The notes under the pieces: model-generated | What the model saw: the letters and a program-made list of their open reading frames with translations, nothing else | Told to the model about the DNA's origin: nothing | Databases searched by the model: none | NCBI RefSeq assembly: GCF_014041915.1 | Contig: NZ_CP059472.1 | Span: 868,001-932,000, forward strand | Length of the DNA stretch: 64,000 bases | Origin: Marnyiella aurantia | GTDB taxonomy: Bacteria; Bacteroidota; Bacteroidia; Flavobacteriales; Weeksellaceae | Direction of reading: 5' to 3' | Part shown: one piece after another, positions 34,820 to 45,083 of the stretch | Layout of the letters: every line of letters starts with the position of its first letter | How positions within the stretch are numbered: the first letter of the stretch is position 1 | Program-made: the position numbers and the translations under genes

Positions 34820-34827
34820 CAAATATA
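34820..34827 (-). promoter_or_regulatory. -7 element upstream of pglC
   Basis: TATATTTG, a perfect TAnnTTTG, lies in a 280-base gap before the pglC start at 34674. No TTG at 17-23 bases is clear. It may give pglC-pglD a separate transcript. Confidence 0.5.
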
Positions 34828-34956
34828 ATCATTCACACTCGCTTTCATTATCAGTTCGCTCCGTATTTTCATTGCGATTTCTAATAAAATAACGTGATAG
34901 TACAGGGCAAGGCACCATCTTTAGGTAATGTTATTACAGAGGAGATTACTCTGTAC

Positions 34957-35847
34957 TTATTTCAGATCGGTCAAATCCATTACAGGAGCTAAACTCCACT
35001 CGATATCTAAATCAGCCTGCTCAACACTTACAAAATTCACTCCTTTAACCAACTGGACTAATTTTTCACAGGCACCCTTGGTGCCAAAATTACTTTTAAG
35101 GTACCTTATGTACCGGTTAAATAAATTGCCGTTTTCCATAAAATACTCTTCATATTCGCTGCGCGACATTAATTTATTAATTTCCGGTATTAAATCGCCG
35201 ATGTGAAAGTAGGTCATCGAATAAGAATTGGATCTCATCTGATTACGGATAAATGAAAGCGGAAAAAACCGAAAATAACCTCCTCCTGAATATACAAGCT
35301 TGCTTCCCAACAATGTAACTGTAGAGACAGGGAACTCTTTTAATGTATGATTATTATATGAAATATAGGTAGGCTCCTTATACTTAAAGGATTCAAATCC
35401 TCCAAAGTCACGTGCCGCCGGAAAAATGGATGCGTCGCGCGTAATGCCACACTGACATAGAACCTCAAAGGCCCAACTGTTATTTTTCCCTATGGAGAAT
35501 GCGGGTGCCCGGTAACTGAGAATCTTCTCACCCGTACACTGTTCAAGAGCATCCACAGCTGTACGGGTATCTTCAAATGTTTCCTCTCTGCTTAGTTTGT
35601 TCAGCCACATATGCTTATCAGAATGACAGCCCACCTCATGTCCTCGTTCAAAAATTTTCCTAACGATCTCCGGGAAATCAAGTGCCATCTTTCCCACACA
35701 AAAAAACGTAGCATTTGTATTCACTTCGTCCAGTAAATCCAGTATAATATTCAGAAAACGGTCGAACTCAGCATATTTCTCCGCGCGGCCTCCATGGTAG
35801 ACCTTCTCCAGGTACCACTCCTCAATGTCAAAAGTAAGAATGTTCAT
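34957..35847 (-). CDS. Polysaccharide deacetylase family protein (DUF3473-like)
   Basis: NodB-fold hydrolase, possibly a sugar N-deacetylase. TFDIEEWY near the N terminus supplies the first Asp, and H75-x3-H79 in GCHSDKHMW the metal ligands; SYRAPAFSI is the Arg block. This is the long, EpsD/XrtA-associated form. The ATG at 35847 (MNILTFD) is preferred over 35865 because the intervening bases are an AACACAACACAA leader of the kind found before several starts in this locus. Followed on the minus strand by a short hairpin without a U-run. Confidence 0.86.
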   Translation of the reverse strand: MNILTFDIEEWYLEKVYHGGRAEKYAEFDRFLNIILDLLDEVNTNATFFCVGKMALDFPEIVRKIFERGHEVGCHSDKHMWLNKLSREETFEDTRTAVDALEQCTGEKILSYRAPAFSIGKNNSWAFEVLCQCGITRDASIFPAARDFGGFESFKYKEPTYISYNNHTLKEFPVSTVTLLGSKLVYSGGGYFRFFPLSFIRNQMRSNSYSMTYFHIGDLIPEINKLMSRSEYEEYFMENGNLFNRYIRYLKSNFGTKGACEKLVQLVKGVNFVSVEQADLDIEWSLAPVMDLTDLK

Positions 35848-35864
35848 TTGTGTTGTGTTGTTCA

Positions 35865-36941
35865 TTAAAGGTCATCTGTATCTACAAACATAAGGTGCCA
35901 GTCTTTCTCACTAAACATTTCCTGCTGTTCAATTTTTCCTGACAAATTCTTGAAAATAAAATGGAACTTAAACGGACTCTTTAAAAAACCGTGGGACAAT
36001 ATACGGTATTTTCCTGCAGAGAACTTACTCATCATCGTCATTATGGCTTCAATTCCATTTGCTCTTGCACGTTCTTCCATCGCGTTGTACAGATTATTCA
36101 GGCAAACTCCTTCTGTGTACATAAAATCAACGATGCCATAAGAAGGAACGCCCTCCCGCACCATAGCCCGCAGTGAAACAAAACCGATAAGCCGGTCCGC
36201 TCTGTAAGCGCAAAGGAACAGATATTCGGCGCCCGGCGCACCATAACGCCACTTGCTGAACGCAGCATCTTTCTTTAGTGTATTAGGTGTAGCCTGCTCA
36301 TACGCTTTAACAAACTCACCGTACCCACTGATCTCTTCAAACTTTTTAAACGTAACAATTTTAATATCCGCATTATTCTTTTTCCTGAATGCTGTGCTGT
36401 ACAGTGCAGCACCTATATTAAACACGGGAGCCAACACCCCTAATTTCTTACGCTGCAACAGTGAGTTCAGTTTCAGGAATTTGATATACAGAGGCATATC
36501 AAAACCCACTTCCCAACCCATCCGCATAAAACCGGGCATCACCGCCTTGCGGATGGGAAATGTAAGGTTGAAATCCACACCGGCTTTCGTTTGCTCTTCA
36601 GCTGCAAAGTTACCAAGTTTGGTGAATATCCCTGCTTTTCTCTGCTTTGGGCTGGTCATTACCCCGCAAACCATCCCTGAACTGTAAGTCCTGTTACCTA
36701 TTTTATAAACAAAGGGCAGCGCGGCATAATAGCCCACCAAGTCGTCCTTTATCATCGCGGCGTACTCATAAGATTTGGTGGCAGCGGGATAGGACTGGAA
36801 AAGCCATTTATACTTATCAGTAGAATAAGAAATACTGGTGTGCGCGTCATCAAATACCTCGGGGAAACATTCAGCAAACAGCTTTTGCTGCCGGTCCAGT
36901 GACACATTGTAATCAAACTTCTGAAATTCTAGCATACTCAT
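35865..36941 (-). CDS. GNAT-fold acyltransferase
   Basis: 358 residues. The acetyl-CoA-binding block VCGVMTSPKQRKAGIFTKL (about residues 90-110) is the GNAT motif A; MIKDDLVGYYAALPFVYKI is the preceding strand. The second half may form another GNAT-like domain (GFVSLRAMVREGVPSYGIVD), as in long sugar or peptidyl acyltransferases. Located between a glycosyltransferase and a deacetylase-type gene, it probably acylates a sugar amine or hydroxyl of the repeat unit. Confidence 0.78.
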   Translation of the reverse strand: MSMLEFQKFDYNVSLDRQQKLFAECFPEVFDDAHTSISYSTDKYKWLFQSYPAATKSYEYAAMIKDDLVGYYAALPFVYKIGNRTYSSGMVCGVMTSPKQRKAGIFTKLGNFAAEEQTKAGVDFNLTFPIRKAVMPGFMRMGWEVGFDMPLYIKFLKLNSLLQRKKLGVLAPVFNIGAALYSTAFRKKNNADIKIVTFKKFEEISGYGEFVKAYEQATPNTLKKDAAFSKWRYGAPGAEYLFLCAYRADRLIGFVSLRAMVREGVPSYGIVDFMYTEGVCLNNLYNAMEERARANGIEAIMTMMSKFSAGKYRILSHGFLKSPFKFHFIFKNLSGKIEQQEMFSEKDWHLMFVDTDDL

Positions 36942-36946
36942 ATCTG

Positions 36947-38131
36947 TTATTTACTTTGAAGCACCTCCCGCATATGAGGCCAGACAACCTCATGATCAAA
37001 GTGCTCCCGCACCCACTGGCGACCTGATTTTCCTATAGTTACAGCCAAACCGGCATCGAAATACATTTCAATCTTTGACGCAATGTCTGACGGTTCAATT
37101 TTTATATAGTGCCCGCTCACATTTTCCTTTATGGCATCCCTGCAACCCGTAATGTCACTCGCTAAAACCGGTACCTGCATGGCTGAAGCCTCAATCAGAC
37201 TCAGTCCAAAACCGTCACGGTATGACGGAAGTACGAGTACAGACATTAACGGGTAATAATACTCCATACCTTCTCTAATAAATCCGGTTTTTATAATACT
37301 TGGATCACCATCTATAATGTTCACATAAGATTCAGGGATCGCATCCCGCTCTTCGTAATCGCCCACCAGAAGCAGCTTAATTGATTTTTCCGGATGTTTA
37401 TCTACAAGGATACGGTAGGCATCAACAAGTTCCATGATGCCTTTATCGCGAACGAGCCTGCCGGAAAATCCAATTACAAAATCGGAAGGAAGAAAACCAT
37501 AGCCAGTCTGTATATTTTGAAACTGCTCCTTCATTATCAGGTCGGGATGGTATTTGGATTCAGTATCTATCCCTCCACAGGTGCCACTGCCCAGAATTAC
37601 ACGTTTACCGGGCAGGTCAATTTTCAGTTCCTCACGAATCTGCATCACAAAAGGACTTACACAGACAACTTTGTGCGAAAAAAAGGACAGGAACCGTTCG
37701 AGATTAATGAATATTGCCTTCCTGAGCCCTGTTTCCGTTTCATAAAAAGTCCCGTGTGCGAAGAGTATGATTTTTGGTACGCCCATAATACGGCCCGCCA
37801 ATACGGTGAGCAATGTACCTTTTGGCTGATGCCCGATCAGGACATTTACTTTATTACGTTTAATAAACTTACAGATCCGGTAAAGTGCGGCCAGATCTTT
37901 CATCGGGCTGAGCTGGCGGTTCAGCTCTATTGCCTCATAGCTTTTGAGCTGCTGCTCCTTTGCGAAATCATCCAGTTCAGCGTCGGGGCTGCATATCAGA
38001 TGCATATCCACACCATGTTCTTTAAAATAGCGAAACTGCCCGCCAATAAAAATTTTGGCAGAAGAAAACAGATTGATGATTTCAAGTGCCCTTACTTTGC
38101 GTGGGTAATTATGGTTCATTATCTCCGGCAT
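36947..38131 (-). CDS. Glycosyltransferase family 4
   Basis: GT-B enzyme. The N-terminal acceptor domain includes KIFIGGQFRYFKEHGVDM and IGHQPKGTLLTVLAG; the C-terminal donor domain has IGFSGRLVRDKGIMEL, LVLPSYRDGFGLSLIEASA with the catalytic Glu pair, and SDITGCRDAIKE. About 394 residues, no membrane segments. Three bases separate its start from the stop of the broken glycosyltransferase gene upstream. Sugar specificity unknown. Confidence 0.9.
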   Translation of the reverse strand: MPEIMNHNYPRKVRALEIINLFSSAKIFIGGQFRYFKEHGVDMHLICSPDAELDDFAKEQQLKSYEAIELNRQLSPMKDLAALYRICKFIKRNKVNVLIGHQPKGTLLTVLAGRIMGVPKIILFAHGTFYETETGLRKAIFINLERFLSFFSHKVVCVSPFVMQIREELKIDLPGKRVILGSGTCGGIDTESKYHPDLIMKEQFQNIQTGYGFLPSDFVIGFSGRLVRDKGIMELVDAYRILVDKHPEKSIKLLLVGDYEERDAIPESYVNIIDGDPSIIKTGFIREGMEYYYPLMSVLVLPSYRDGFGLSLIEASAMQVPVLASDITGCRDAIKENVSGHYIKIEPSDIASKIEMYFDAGLAVTIGKSGRQWVREHFDHEVVWPHMREVLQSK

Positions 38132-38133
38132 TC

Positions 38134-39489
38134 TTATAATTTAGCTGAATCAGAATTATCTGATATTAATGCGCCTCCTTTATGTTGTTGCATAATCCTT
38201 TTAAAAACATTCATCAATTCATCCTGAATAAGCTCACGCTGATGATTCTGCTTACCGCAATTCCAGGCTTTCCGCGCATACTCAGTTATGAGTTCGGGTT
38301 GCATGGCCAATTGCAGAAGCTGTGGTTCAATTTTAGTCACCTCATCCACACAAAAAGCGGCATCATGCTCCTGCAGATACTGAAAGCCGGCATGCCGGTC
38401 CCAACAGATAGCAAGGATGGCACAGGTGGAGGACATGAGATCTATTATTTTGGTGGAAAAAGACACCCGTGTTGCGTAACGGTATTTCTTTTCAAAGGAT
38501 TCCACATGGAGCGCTACATCGGCCTCTCTGTAAATTTCCGTCAGTTCCTGAGGTGATACACGGTCATGAATTTTCACCGCCTCCGATGTCAGGATTTCCT
38601 TACGGTGCTCATCCGTTACCTTCTCCTGGGTATAGATATCGAGCGTCATCCGGATGCCATCAACATTAATTACTTTTAGGGCGTCGGCCACTGCTGCAAG
38701 TGTTTTCCACCGGTTGCAGTACAGCCGGCCGGCATACACAAGTTTGATCGGATCGTTCACTTCTTTTTTCACAAAGTTGTGGCTGAAATCGCCACTTTTA
38801 TAAAGGGTAGATGTAGAAATGAAATGTCATATTTGAGCATTGTAGTCACAGGCCTGTTCCGCTGAAAAAGTGAAGTAATGCTTATATAATTTTACATGAT
38901 TTTTAAAGGCCGATCTAAAGAGCAGGCGTTTAATCCAATAAAGAGGTGAGTAGCTTACCTGCATCATCGAAGCTTCATCGTCTGCAGTAAAAGCCACGAA
39001 AGGTGCCGTGGTCATTTTTGATATGATTTTCTCAAGCCGCATCAGTTTAGGCGAAAGTAGACGCGGACAAAAAACTACATCAGGTTGAAAATCATCAATA
39101 ATTTTTTTCAATGCTTCCTGATTATATCTGCCGGTAAGCCATATCATATCGCGCACGGCTCTTAACGGCTCGCCGGCAAGGGATTTCATCGTACTGTAAA
39201 ACTTTTCAGGTATTGGCTCTGCGGCAGGAGCAACTTCAGAGGCCTGCATTTCCAGGATTTCGGTTTCAAACGCATGACCGGCCCGTTTGCCCATGAGTGA
39301 TTTTGCCATCATAGCATCAGTAACCTGAAAATAACGTGTACATACCGGATTGGAAGGCGCACCGGGACTGCAGTAAACTTCCGCAAACTCCGCGTCGAAA
39401 CCTGTAAACCAGTTGGTAAGCACATTATTACCGTGTATCCGGTCATTCCAAACCTCATCGGCTATGATCAGAATCTTCAGTTTACTCAT
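38134..39489 (-). pseudogene. Glycosyltransferase gene interrupted by one in-frame TGA
   Basis: Two open segments, 39489-38827 (acceptor domain, MSKLKILIIADEVWNDR) and 38826-38134 (donor domain, from HFISTSTLYKSGDFSH into KLVYAGRLYCNRWKTL), are in the same frame and are separated only by a TGA at 38829-38827. Together they make about 450 residues, like the intact relative at 43785-45083, whose FSISTKILTKSID aligns across the break. The stop context is TGA-C, a leaky one. It may be a true nonsense mutation, a sequencing error or read-through; re-initiation at 38772 would give only half an enzyme. Confidence 0.82.
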
Positions 39490-40430
39490 GCCTTATACAG
39501 TTTTTTCACAAGACTGCGGGTAATGTCTGGAGTGACGGAATACATTGAGAACAGCACTTTTAGATTAAGCGGTACATAAGGTGACGCTTTCACTTTATTC
39601 CAGTTTGCGGTAAAGGTTTGCTGCACCGTAAATTTCTGGTCTTCGGTTAAATTACTGTTTATGCTGGAAAGCAGCATGGATTTGCAAAGGTGAGCCCGTG
39701 AACAGTCTTCCAGATCCTTATGCATAGTATCCTGAAAGAACTCAATACGTTCTTTATAAGCCTCTATAAAATTAAGGTTGGGTTTTTTTCCCTGCGTAGC
39801 CATTATACTCGAATCATTTATGGTATAATAATAAAGGGGCCGGGAGGTAACTGCAATTTTATCTGCTTTAAAATAGAATTTCCAGGTGGTGAAATCATCC
39901 TCATTAATGAGCCCCTCAGGCATCCTTAAATCACCGATTACATGATTCCTGTAAAGTTTTGCGCACACGATAATATTTGCCGCGCCCTGCAGGAATATGG
40001 AATGATTGTCAAAGGTGTGCGTTTTTTCTTTATGCCTGTCCGCAGGAAAGACAGAAGCACTGCCGCGTGTCAGCGCGCACTGTGCAATATCCGCATGATG
40101 CTCCAGACACAGATTCAGCATGATTTTCAGATAATCCTCATGCCAGAAATCATCGCTGTCCAAAAAACTGATATACTCGCCTGTGGCCACCTCCAGCCCG
40201 GCATTACGTGCGCTGGAGAGACCACCATTTTCTTTGTGAATAACTTTGATGCGGCGGTCTTTCGCCGCAAACTCATCACAAATCTGACGGCTGCCATCCG
40301 GCGACCCGTCGTTCACCAGAATCAGTTCCAAATTGGAATGAGACTGGTTTAAAACACTTTTGATACAGTTGTGTAGGTATTTTTCTACTTTATAGACAGG
40401 TACTATAACAGATATGACTATGTTTTCCAT
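39486..40430 (-). CDS. Glycosyltransferase family 2
   Basis: GT-A enzyme with the classical EpsJ/WfgS-like layout: VISVIVPVYKVEKYLHNCI, VNDGSPDGS, GGLSSARNAGLEVATGEY and the DxD block FLDSDDFWH. 314 residues, with a C-terminal helical region and no obvious membrane anchor. It has its own candidate promoter (40493-40523) and overlaps the next gene start by 4 bases. Confidence 0.92.
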   Translation of the reverse strand: MENIVISVIVPVYKVEKYLHNCIKSVLNQSHSNLELILVNDGSPDGSRQICDEFAAKDRRIKVIHKENGGLSSARNAGLEVATGEYISFLDSDDFWHEDYLKIMLNLCLEHHADIAQCALTRGSASVFPADRHKEKTHTFDNHSIFLQGAANIIVCAKLYRNHVIGDLRMPEGLINEDDFTTWKFYFKADKIAVTSRPLYYYTINDSSIMATQGKKPNLNFIEAYKERIEFFQDTMHKDLEDCSRAHLCKSMLLSSINSNLTEDQKFTVQQTFTANWNKVKASPYVPLNLKVLFSMYSVTPDITRSLVKKLYKA

Positions 40431-40492
40431 TCTTCCAATAAAGTTATCAAATACGTGCCGAAGATAATCCTATACGGCTATGTTTCCAATAC

Positions 40493-40523
40493 TAAATATA
40501 AGGAAGATTTCTGAAGGGCACAA
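40493..40523 (-). promoter_or_regulatory. Candidate internal promoter
   Basis: TTG (40523-40521), a 20-base spacer and TATATTTA (40500-40493) on the minus strand lie in the 238-base gap before the GT2 gene. The remainder of that gap shows no gene. Confidence 0.5.
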
Positions 40524-40668
40524 AATAGCGGGTATTGGCTACATGCCCATGAGGAATATCGCAAAAAACAACTAGATAAAAAGAGTTATATATTAATCAT
40601 CGGTATGCTTAGCATCAAGTGCTTAGCTCATTACTAAAACAAACAATTTCTATCCGTACTGAATCCAG

Positions 40669-41898
40669 TTAGTTTTTATTGTTAAGATGTATCAGTGATT
40701 TGTATTCCTGCAAAAGTGCTTTCCACACCACCTTCTGTTCGTAGCGCGAGGTGATCATTTCCCTGGAATTAAATTGCAGATTAATCCGCCACTTGCAGTC
40801 CGCCAGCATTCTGTACATCGCTGTCTTTAAAGCCACCGCATCTTTAACGGGAATAATTGTTCCGTTATTTCCTTCTATAATAATTTCATTACAACCGTTA
40901 ATGTCGGTTACAATTGCCGGCAACTGCATGGCACCTGCCTGCATCACCACATTCGGGAATCCTTCGCGGTAACTCGGAAACACAAGGGCATTGCTTATAG
41001 CCAGAAACTGCCGAACATCAGACTGATAGCCCACGGTCAGTATATTGGGGTTATATTCTATTTCCGCCAATGTTTCAGGAGACAGCGGATCCAGTTCAGT
41101 TTCCAGTGGACCCACCAGTAACAGTTTCGCATTGTTTGAAGAGTAGCAGAGGGCACAGTCGCAGTACTTTTCTTTATGTCTACCATTATCAGCAGCCTCT
41201 CTGGCATCTGTTTCCAATTGCTTAAAGGCGGTAACTAACTCATTGATGCCCTTATCACCCACCAGGCGGCCGACAAATACAAACACGAAATCCGTACCCT
41301 TCAGTCCCAGGCGCTGCCGGTTTTTCTGGCTTTGCTCTTCTTTAATAGCTTCCGGTGAAAAATAGGTGGTATCAATTCCGTTGGAAGAGCCGTTAGCTAT
41401 CACCTTTAATTTTTCATCGTGGGTATATCTGTTATCCCGGATAAAATCGCAGAGTCCTTTGGAGTTTGGATACAGCTTTGTAGCTGCTGCGTAGGTAATT
41501 TTTTCTACAAAATCCAGCACCTTTCTTTTGAAACCACTTGTTTCCATTAGTGGCATACCGGCCACCGTATGCAGACGGTGAGGCACTCCAGCCAGTTTTG
41601 CCGCCAGCATACCTACCGTACCGGCTTTGGGAGTGTGGGTATGAACAATGGCAGGTTTCTCCCTTTTCAGAAATCTGTAGAGATTCCAGAGGGCTTTCAA
41701 ATCCTGTAAAGGAGTGATTTCCCTGGTCATTTCTACGTGATGATAATCTACCTTGTATTTTGAAGCCACTTCACGCAGTTTTTCCTCATCGGCAGATACA
41801 GCAATTACATTAAAATGATTGTCCATAAACTCCAGCTGCGGTCCCAGTAACTTATTAAGGGAAATGGGTACCGTGGTGATTCTTACTAGCTTTTTCAT
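40669..41898 (-). CDS. Glycosyltransferase family 4
   Basis: GT-B enzyme of the WbnH/PglA-like branch: VHTHTPKAGTVGMLAAKLAG in the acceptor half, FVFVGRLVGDKGINELV, then VFPSYREGFPNVVMQAGA and TDINGCNEIIIEG in the donor half. 409 residues. A short Cys-containing insert (HKEKYCDCALCYSS) sits between donor-domain strands and could bind a metal, although only three Cys are present. An AAGATACA leader precedes the ATG; the start overlaps the upstream gene by 4 bases. Confidence 0.9.
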   Translation of the reverse strand: MKKLVRITTVPISLNKLLGPQLEFMDNHFNVIAVSADEEKLREVASKYKVDYHHVEMTREITPLQDLKALWNLYRFLKREKPAIVHTHTPKAGTVGMLAAKLAGVPHRLHTVAGMPLMETSGFKRKVLDFVEKITYAAATKLYPNSKGLCDFIRDNRYTHDEKLKVIANGSSNGIDTTYFSPEAIKEEQSQKNRQRLGLKGTDFVFVFVGRLVGDKGINELVTAFKQLETDAREAADNGRHKEKYCDCALCYSSNNAKLLLVGPLETELDPLSPETLAEIEYNPNILTVGYQSDVRQFLAISNALVFPSYREGFPNVVMQAGAMQLPAIVTDINGCNEIIIEGNNGTIIPVKDAVALKTAMYRMLADCKWRINLQFNSREMITSRYEQKVVWKALLQEYKSLIHLNNKN

Positions 41899-42851
41899 TG
41901 TATCTTAAAACTTTCCATTGTTACTGAGAGGAAGCCAAAATCTTCATTAAGTTTGCGATAATGTTTAATAATTATGGCAAGTTGCATTAAATTTGTCTGT
42001 ACATTGTTTCCGAAATTATGTGGATGCCACCATAGATGATAGCATAAATTATTCTTTGCAGCATGAGTCATTTCATTCAGTATCCTATAAAGTTTCAAAT
42101 TTTGTACAACTTTCTCTCGATGTACATAAGGTCTAAAAAATCGGCTTGCAGGCAATTCTGTGATACCATTCTTGCGTATTACCTGATTCTCTTCAAACGC
42201 CAGAGTTTTACTAATTGGAACAAGTGTATCTAATGCCCTAAACAACTGAACCTCCTTCCTTTTCTGATTTTTCCAAAACCAAACATCCGGATTTGAGCGA
42301 ACTACCTTGATGCCATTCTTCGCTGCCTGTTCAAGATATTCATTGTTATATTGATTTCTTGGAAATACCAACGCACTCAGTTTTACCCCAAAGTTATGCT
42401 GCGCAATATTCTGCGCCGCCACTAAATCCGCGCTAAACTGCTCAACATTTTGACCTTCTTCGGTGCAATAATAATGTGCAAAAGTATGCGTAGCCAATTC
42501 TTGGCCTTGCGATTTTACTATTTTTTCTATTAGACTATAGCCATAATGATATGGGTCTTCATTTTCATTATCACCAATCTGGTCGAAGTGGTTATAATAG
42601 TTGAGTTTACTCTTATTATAAGAAGGTTTTTGCAATGGTGCAAACTCCAGCAGTTGTTCTTTATTTTTAGCAAATAAGAATCCTACTGTCGCCCAAGTCG
42701 CATTTATGTTATTTTCTTCAAAAAGTCTTAGCACATCTGGGATAGAAGTTCTTGTATTCAAAAAATATTGAGACATGTCTTTAAGATCCCATTTTTCAAC
42801 TGCTCCCCAGTGAAGCTCAAAATCTAATGATATAATAAATTTACCTTTCAT
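41895..42851 (-). CDS. Polysaccharide deacetylase family protein
   Basis: NodB-fold protein, 318 residues. The catalytic/metal Asp is in ISLDFELHWG (D10), and the metal His pair in ATHTFAHYYC; VFPRNQYNNEYL supplies the Arg block. WFWKNQKRKEVQLFRALD and CYHLWWHPHNFGNN carry the later conserved His. It is a different subfamily from those at 34957 and 49680. It may deacetylate a HexNAc to free an amine, which the neighbouring formyltransferase could then use; that link is inference. Confidence 0.85.
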   Translation of the reverse strand: MKGKFIISLDFELHWGAVEKWDLKDMSQYFLNTRTSIPDVLRLFEENNINATWATVGFLFAKNKEQLLEFAPLQKPSYNKSKLNYYNHFDQIGDNENEDPYHYGYSLIEKIVKSQGQELATHTFAHYYCTEEGQNVEQFSADLVAAQNIAQHNFGVKLSALVFPRNQYNNEYLEQAAKNGIKVVRSNPDVWFWKNQKRKEVQLFRALDTLVPISKTLAFEENQVIRKNGITELPASRFFRPYVHREKVVQNLKLYRILNEMTHAAKNNLCYHLWWHPHNFGNNVQTNLMQLAIIIKHYRKLNEDFGFLSVTMESFKIQ

Positions 42852-42854
42852 GCT

Positions 42855-43619
42855 CTACTTAATGTTATCTTTAAACCAACCATAAATATAATCAGTCATT
42901 GTGGGGTGATAATACAATTTACTTTTCACATTTTCTTTTTTAGCTGTCACGAGTTGGTTCCGTTTTATATTTTCAATGGTTTTCACTAGTAATGGGATAG
43001 CTAATGCATATTGGTACAAAGGATATGTTAAAAAATTATCCTTTTTTGTAACAGCACATGTAGATTGATAAATAACATCACCTGTATCGATGCCAGAATC
43101 TACTTTATGAACAGTTACACCAAAATTTTGGCTATCATGATTACGCAATGCCCAATAACCGCCATGTACTCCCCTATACTGTGGCGTAATACCTACATGC
43201 GTATTAATAAATATTGCATCCGTTGCTTCAAGAATTTTTTTCTTGATAATAGAAGTACCATTTACTATAATTACATCTGGATTTAGATCTATAATTGTCT
43301 TAAGACAGATATCTGAATTTACAAAACCTACGTCCAATATCTTCTCAGCAGGAATAGGTTGATCCCTGAGGTTCAACTGTTTTTTTCGGCATTCTATAAG
43401 TCGCTTTGAAAAAAAGGCAATGGTTTTGCTCAGTACAGTCTGAAACAACAGTTGGTTGATCACTGTTACAAACCCTAACTTTTTAATGCGACGCTTTATA
43501 AGCTGTATGGCAGGAGTTGCATCTGCTATCAAGACAGCTTCGATGTCAATATTTTGAGTAATTCCGTTGTATATGTAAGCAGTGCTTTTGCCTTTACCAG
43601 CAAGCATTATTATTTTCAT
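42855..43619 (-). CDS. Sugar N-formyltransferase-like protein
   Basis: Formyltransferase fold (PurN/Fmt/ArnA relatives), using 10-formyl-tetrahydrofolate. The catalytic triad is visible: N120 (VIIVNGTS), H141 (INTHVGITPQYRG) and D178 (SGIDTGDV). At 254 residues it is close to sugar 4-amino N-formyltransferases of O-antigen loci, and lacks the long C-terminal domain of Fmt. It is 3 bases from the deacetylase gene, suggesting joint action on an amino sugar. The amino sugar is unknown. Confidence 0.82.
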   Translation of the reverse strand: MKIIMLAGKGKSTAYIYNGITQNIDIEAVLIADATPAIQLIKRRIKKLGFVTVINQLLFQTVLSKTIAFFSKRLIECRKKQLNLRDQPIPAEKILDVGFVNSDICLKTIIDLNPDVIIVNGTSIIKKKILEATDAIFINTHVGITPQYRGVHGGYWALRNHDSQNFGVTVHKVDSGIDTGDVIYQSTCAVTKKDNFLTYPLYQYALAIPLLVKTIENIKRNQLVTAKKENVKSKLYYHPTMTDYIYGWFKDNIK

Positions 43620-43784
43620 TTGCTACTAAATTATGGTGCATGATGTTTTGTTTACCAACATCAATGAAATTTATAAACTTCTCGAACTCTATCTGATAAA
43701 TTAAAGAAAGATATTAGAAGTTGTGTCGTAATTTCGAATTTATAATACGTAAAATATTGTTCACTTAACCCTTACAGAGTACAA

Positions 43785-45083
43785 CTAATTATAAACTGCG
43801 TTGCGGAATATCAATCCTTGTTGCTCCTCATCATGAAATAACATGCAACATTTTCTAGCATTTTTTATCAATTCCTCACTATTCACTTTATCATTTGCAA
43901 TTTTTCCCAGATCCTTGAAAATGGTTGCGCGGGAAGTGGACACTAGTGCACAATGATTAGTAGCGAAGTATTCCATAGGGGCAATATGTTTGGGACCAAT
44001 AGCCCATATCATTTTTCCACTAGCTAAATAGTCTGTTGCTTTTGTCGAAAAAGATAACCTTGTAATTCTTATATATCTAGCTCGAAAGGATTCTGGATAA
44101 ATCAGTATATCATATTGTGATTGTAGTCGTTCTACCTCAGAGTAAGGAACTGGTTTATTAAGTGAACAATTCTGATACTTATTAAATTTACTAATATCTG
44201 CGGTAGACGGGGTCGTTTGCGTGTAAATGTCAAACTGGAATTTTACTCCATATTTTGTATTATATTCGCTTATGTGTTGGGCCAAGTTAAACAATTCAGT
44301 ATTTCTCCCATACAATAAGTTTCCAACATACAGCAGTTTAATTATTTTATTATTTGACAAATTATTTGTGGAATTTTTTATAGTAATTGGATCAATACTT
44401 TTAGTCAATATTTTGGTGCTTATACTAAATGATCGATCAAACTCCCGTTTCATTTTTGGTGAAATAACAAATACATCAGATGCTTTTTGTACTAGTTTTT
44501 TTAGTGTGCTTCTCAACATATACCGGTGCCATATTCCAAAAAATGATTTTGCAGCAGCTGCGTATGTATAACTGTCATCCACAAAATAAATAACTACTTT
44601 ACTTTTTGGTAAAAGTTCTTTAGCATATAATGCAATTCTATTTGAATAAATGACCGAAGAGACCAAAATAAAAACAGTATCGGCATTAGAATTCTTTATA
44701 TAATTTTTCAGCGACTCTTCTTTCCAATAATCGGTGAGCCACAGCAATTCCCGCATAAAAGTGAATAGTGGACTGCTAACTTGTTTATATATCTTCTTGA
44801 CCTTATTCTCCTGCAAAGTTTTAACATTTTCTTTAGCGCTGTTAGAAGGCACAACACTACCAACTTTCTCTTTACGAATGAATAGACGACGTAGGAGTGA
44901 GATTTCCCTTATCTGATAAAAATTATTACAGAATTTTGATTTAGGAAAATCAGCTCTCGTATATACGGAGTAGATATTGGCGGGGTCAAACTGTTTAAAA
45001 AGATTCTGAAGTGTGTTTGATCCTCCTTCATCATTCCATGTATGTACGGAAATTACTAAAATATTCTTATTGTTTTCTTCCAT
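43785..45083 (-). CDS. GT-B fold glycosyltransferase
   Basis: Full-length relative of the broken gene at 38134-39489. The N-terminal half starts ILVISVHTWNDEGGSNTLQN; the donor half has IKLLYVGNLLYGRNTELFNL, QFDIYTQTTPS and RITRLSFSTKATDYLASGK, with IWAIGPKHIAP near the end. The ATG at 45083 (MEENNK) is preferred to a TTG six codons upstream. Strongly AT-rich, like the two genes that follow it. Donor unknown. Confidence 0.82.
   Translation of the reverse strand: MEENNKNILVISVHTWNDEGGSNTLQNLFKQFDPANIYSVYTRADFPKSKFCNNFYQIREISLLRRLFIRKEKVGSVVPSNSAKENVKTLQENKVKKIYKQVSSPLFTFMRELLWLTDYWKEESLKNYIKNSNADTVFILVSSVIYSNRIALYAKELLPKSKVVIYFVDDSYTYAAAAKSFFGIWHRYMLRSTLKKLVQKASDVFVISPKMKREFDRSFSISTKILTKSIDPITIKNSTNNLSNNKIIKLLYVGNLLYGRNTELFNLAQHISEYNTKYGVKFQFDIYTQTTPSTADISKFNKYQNCSLNKPVPYSEVERLQSQYDILIYPESFRARYIRITRLSFSTKATDYLASGKMIWAIGPKHIAPMEYFATNHCALVSTSRATIFKDLGKIANDKVNSEELIKNARKCCMLFHDEEQQGLIFRNAVYN

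Noticed and set aside
34936-34955. Intrinsic terminator after the DUF3473-type deacetylase
   Set aside because: The stem is only about 7 bp and no U-run follows on the minus strand.
37394-38227. Long plus-strand open frame of 277 codons
   Set aside because: It runs antisense to a well-supported GT4 gene and into the next gene; its protein has no recognisable family and an odd composition.
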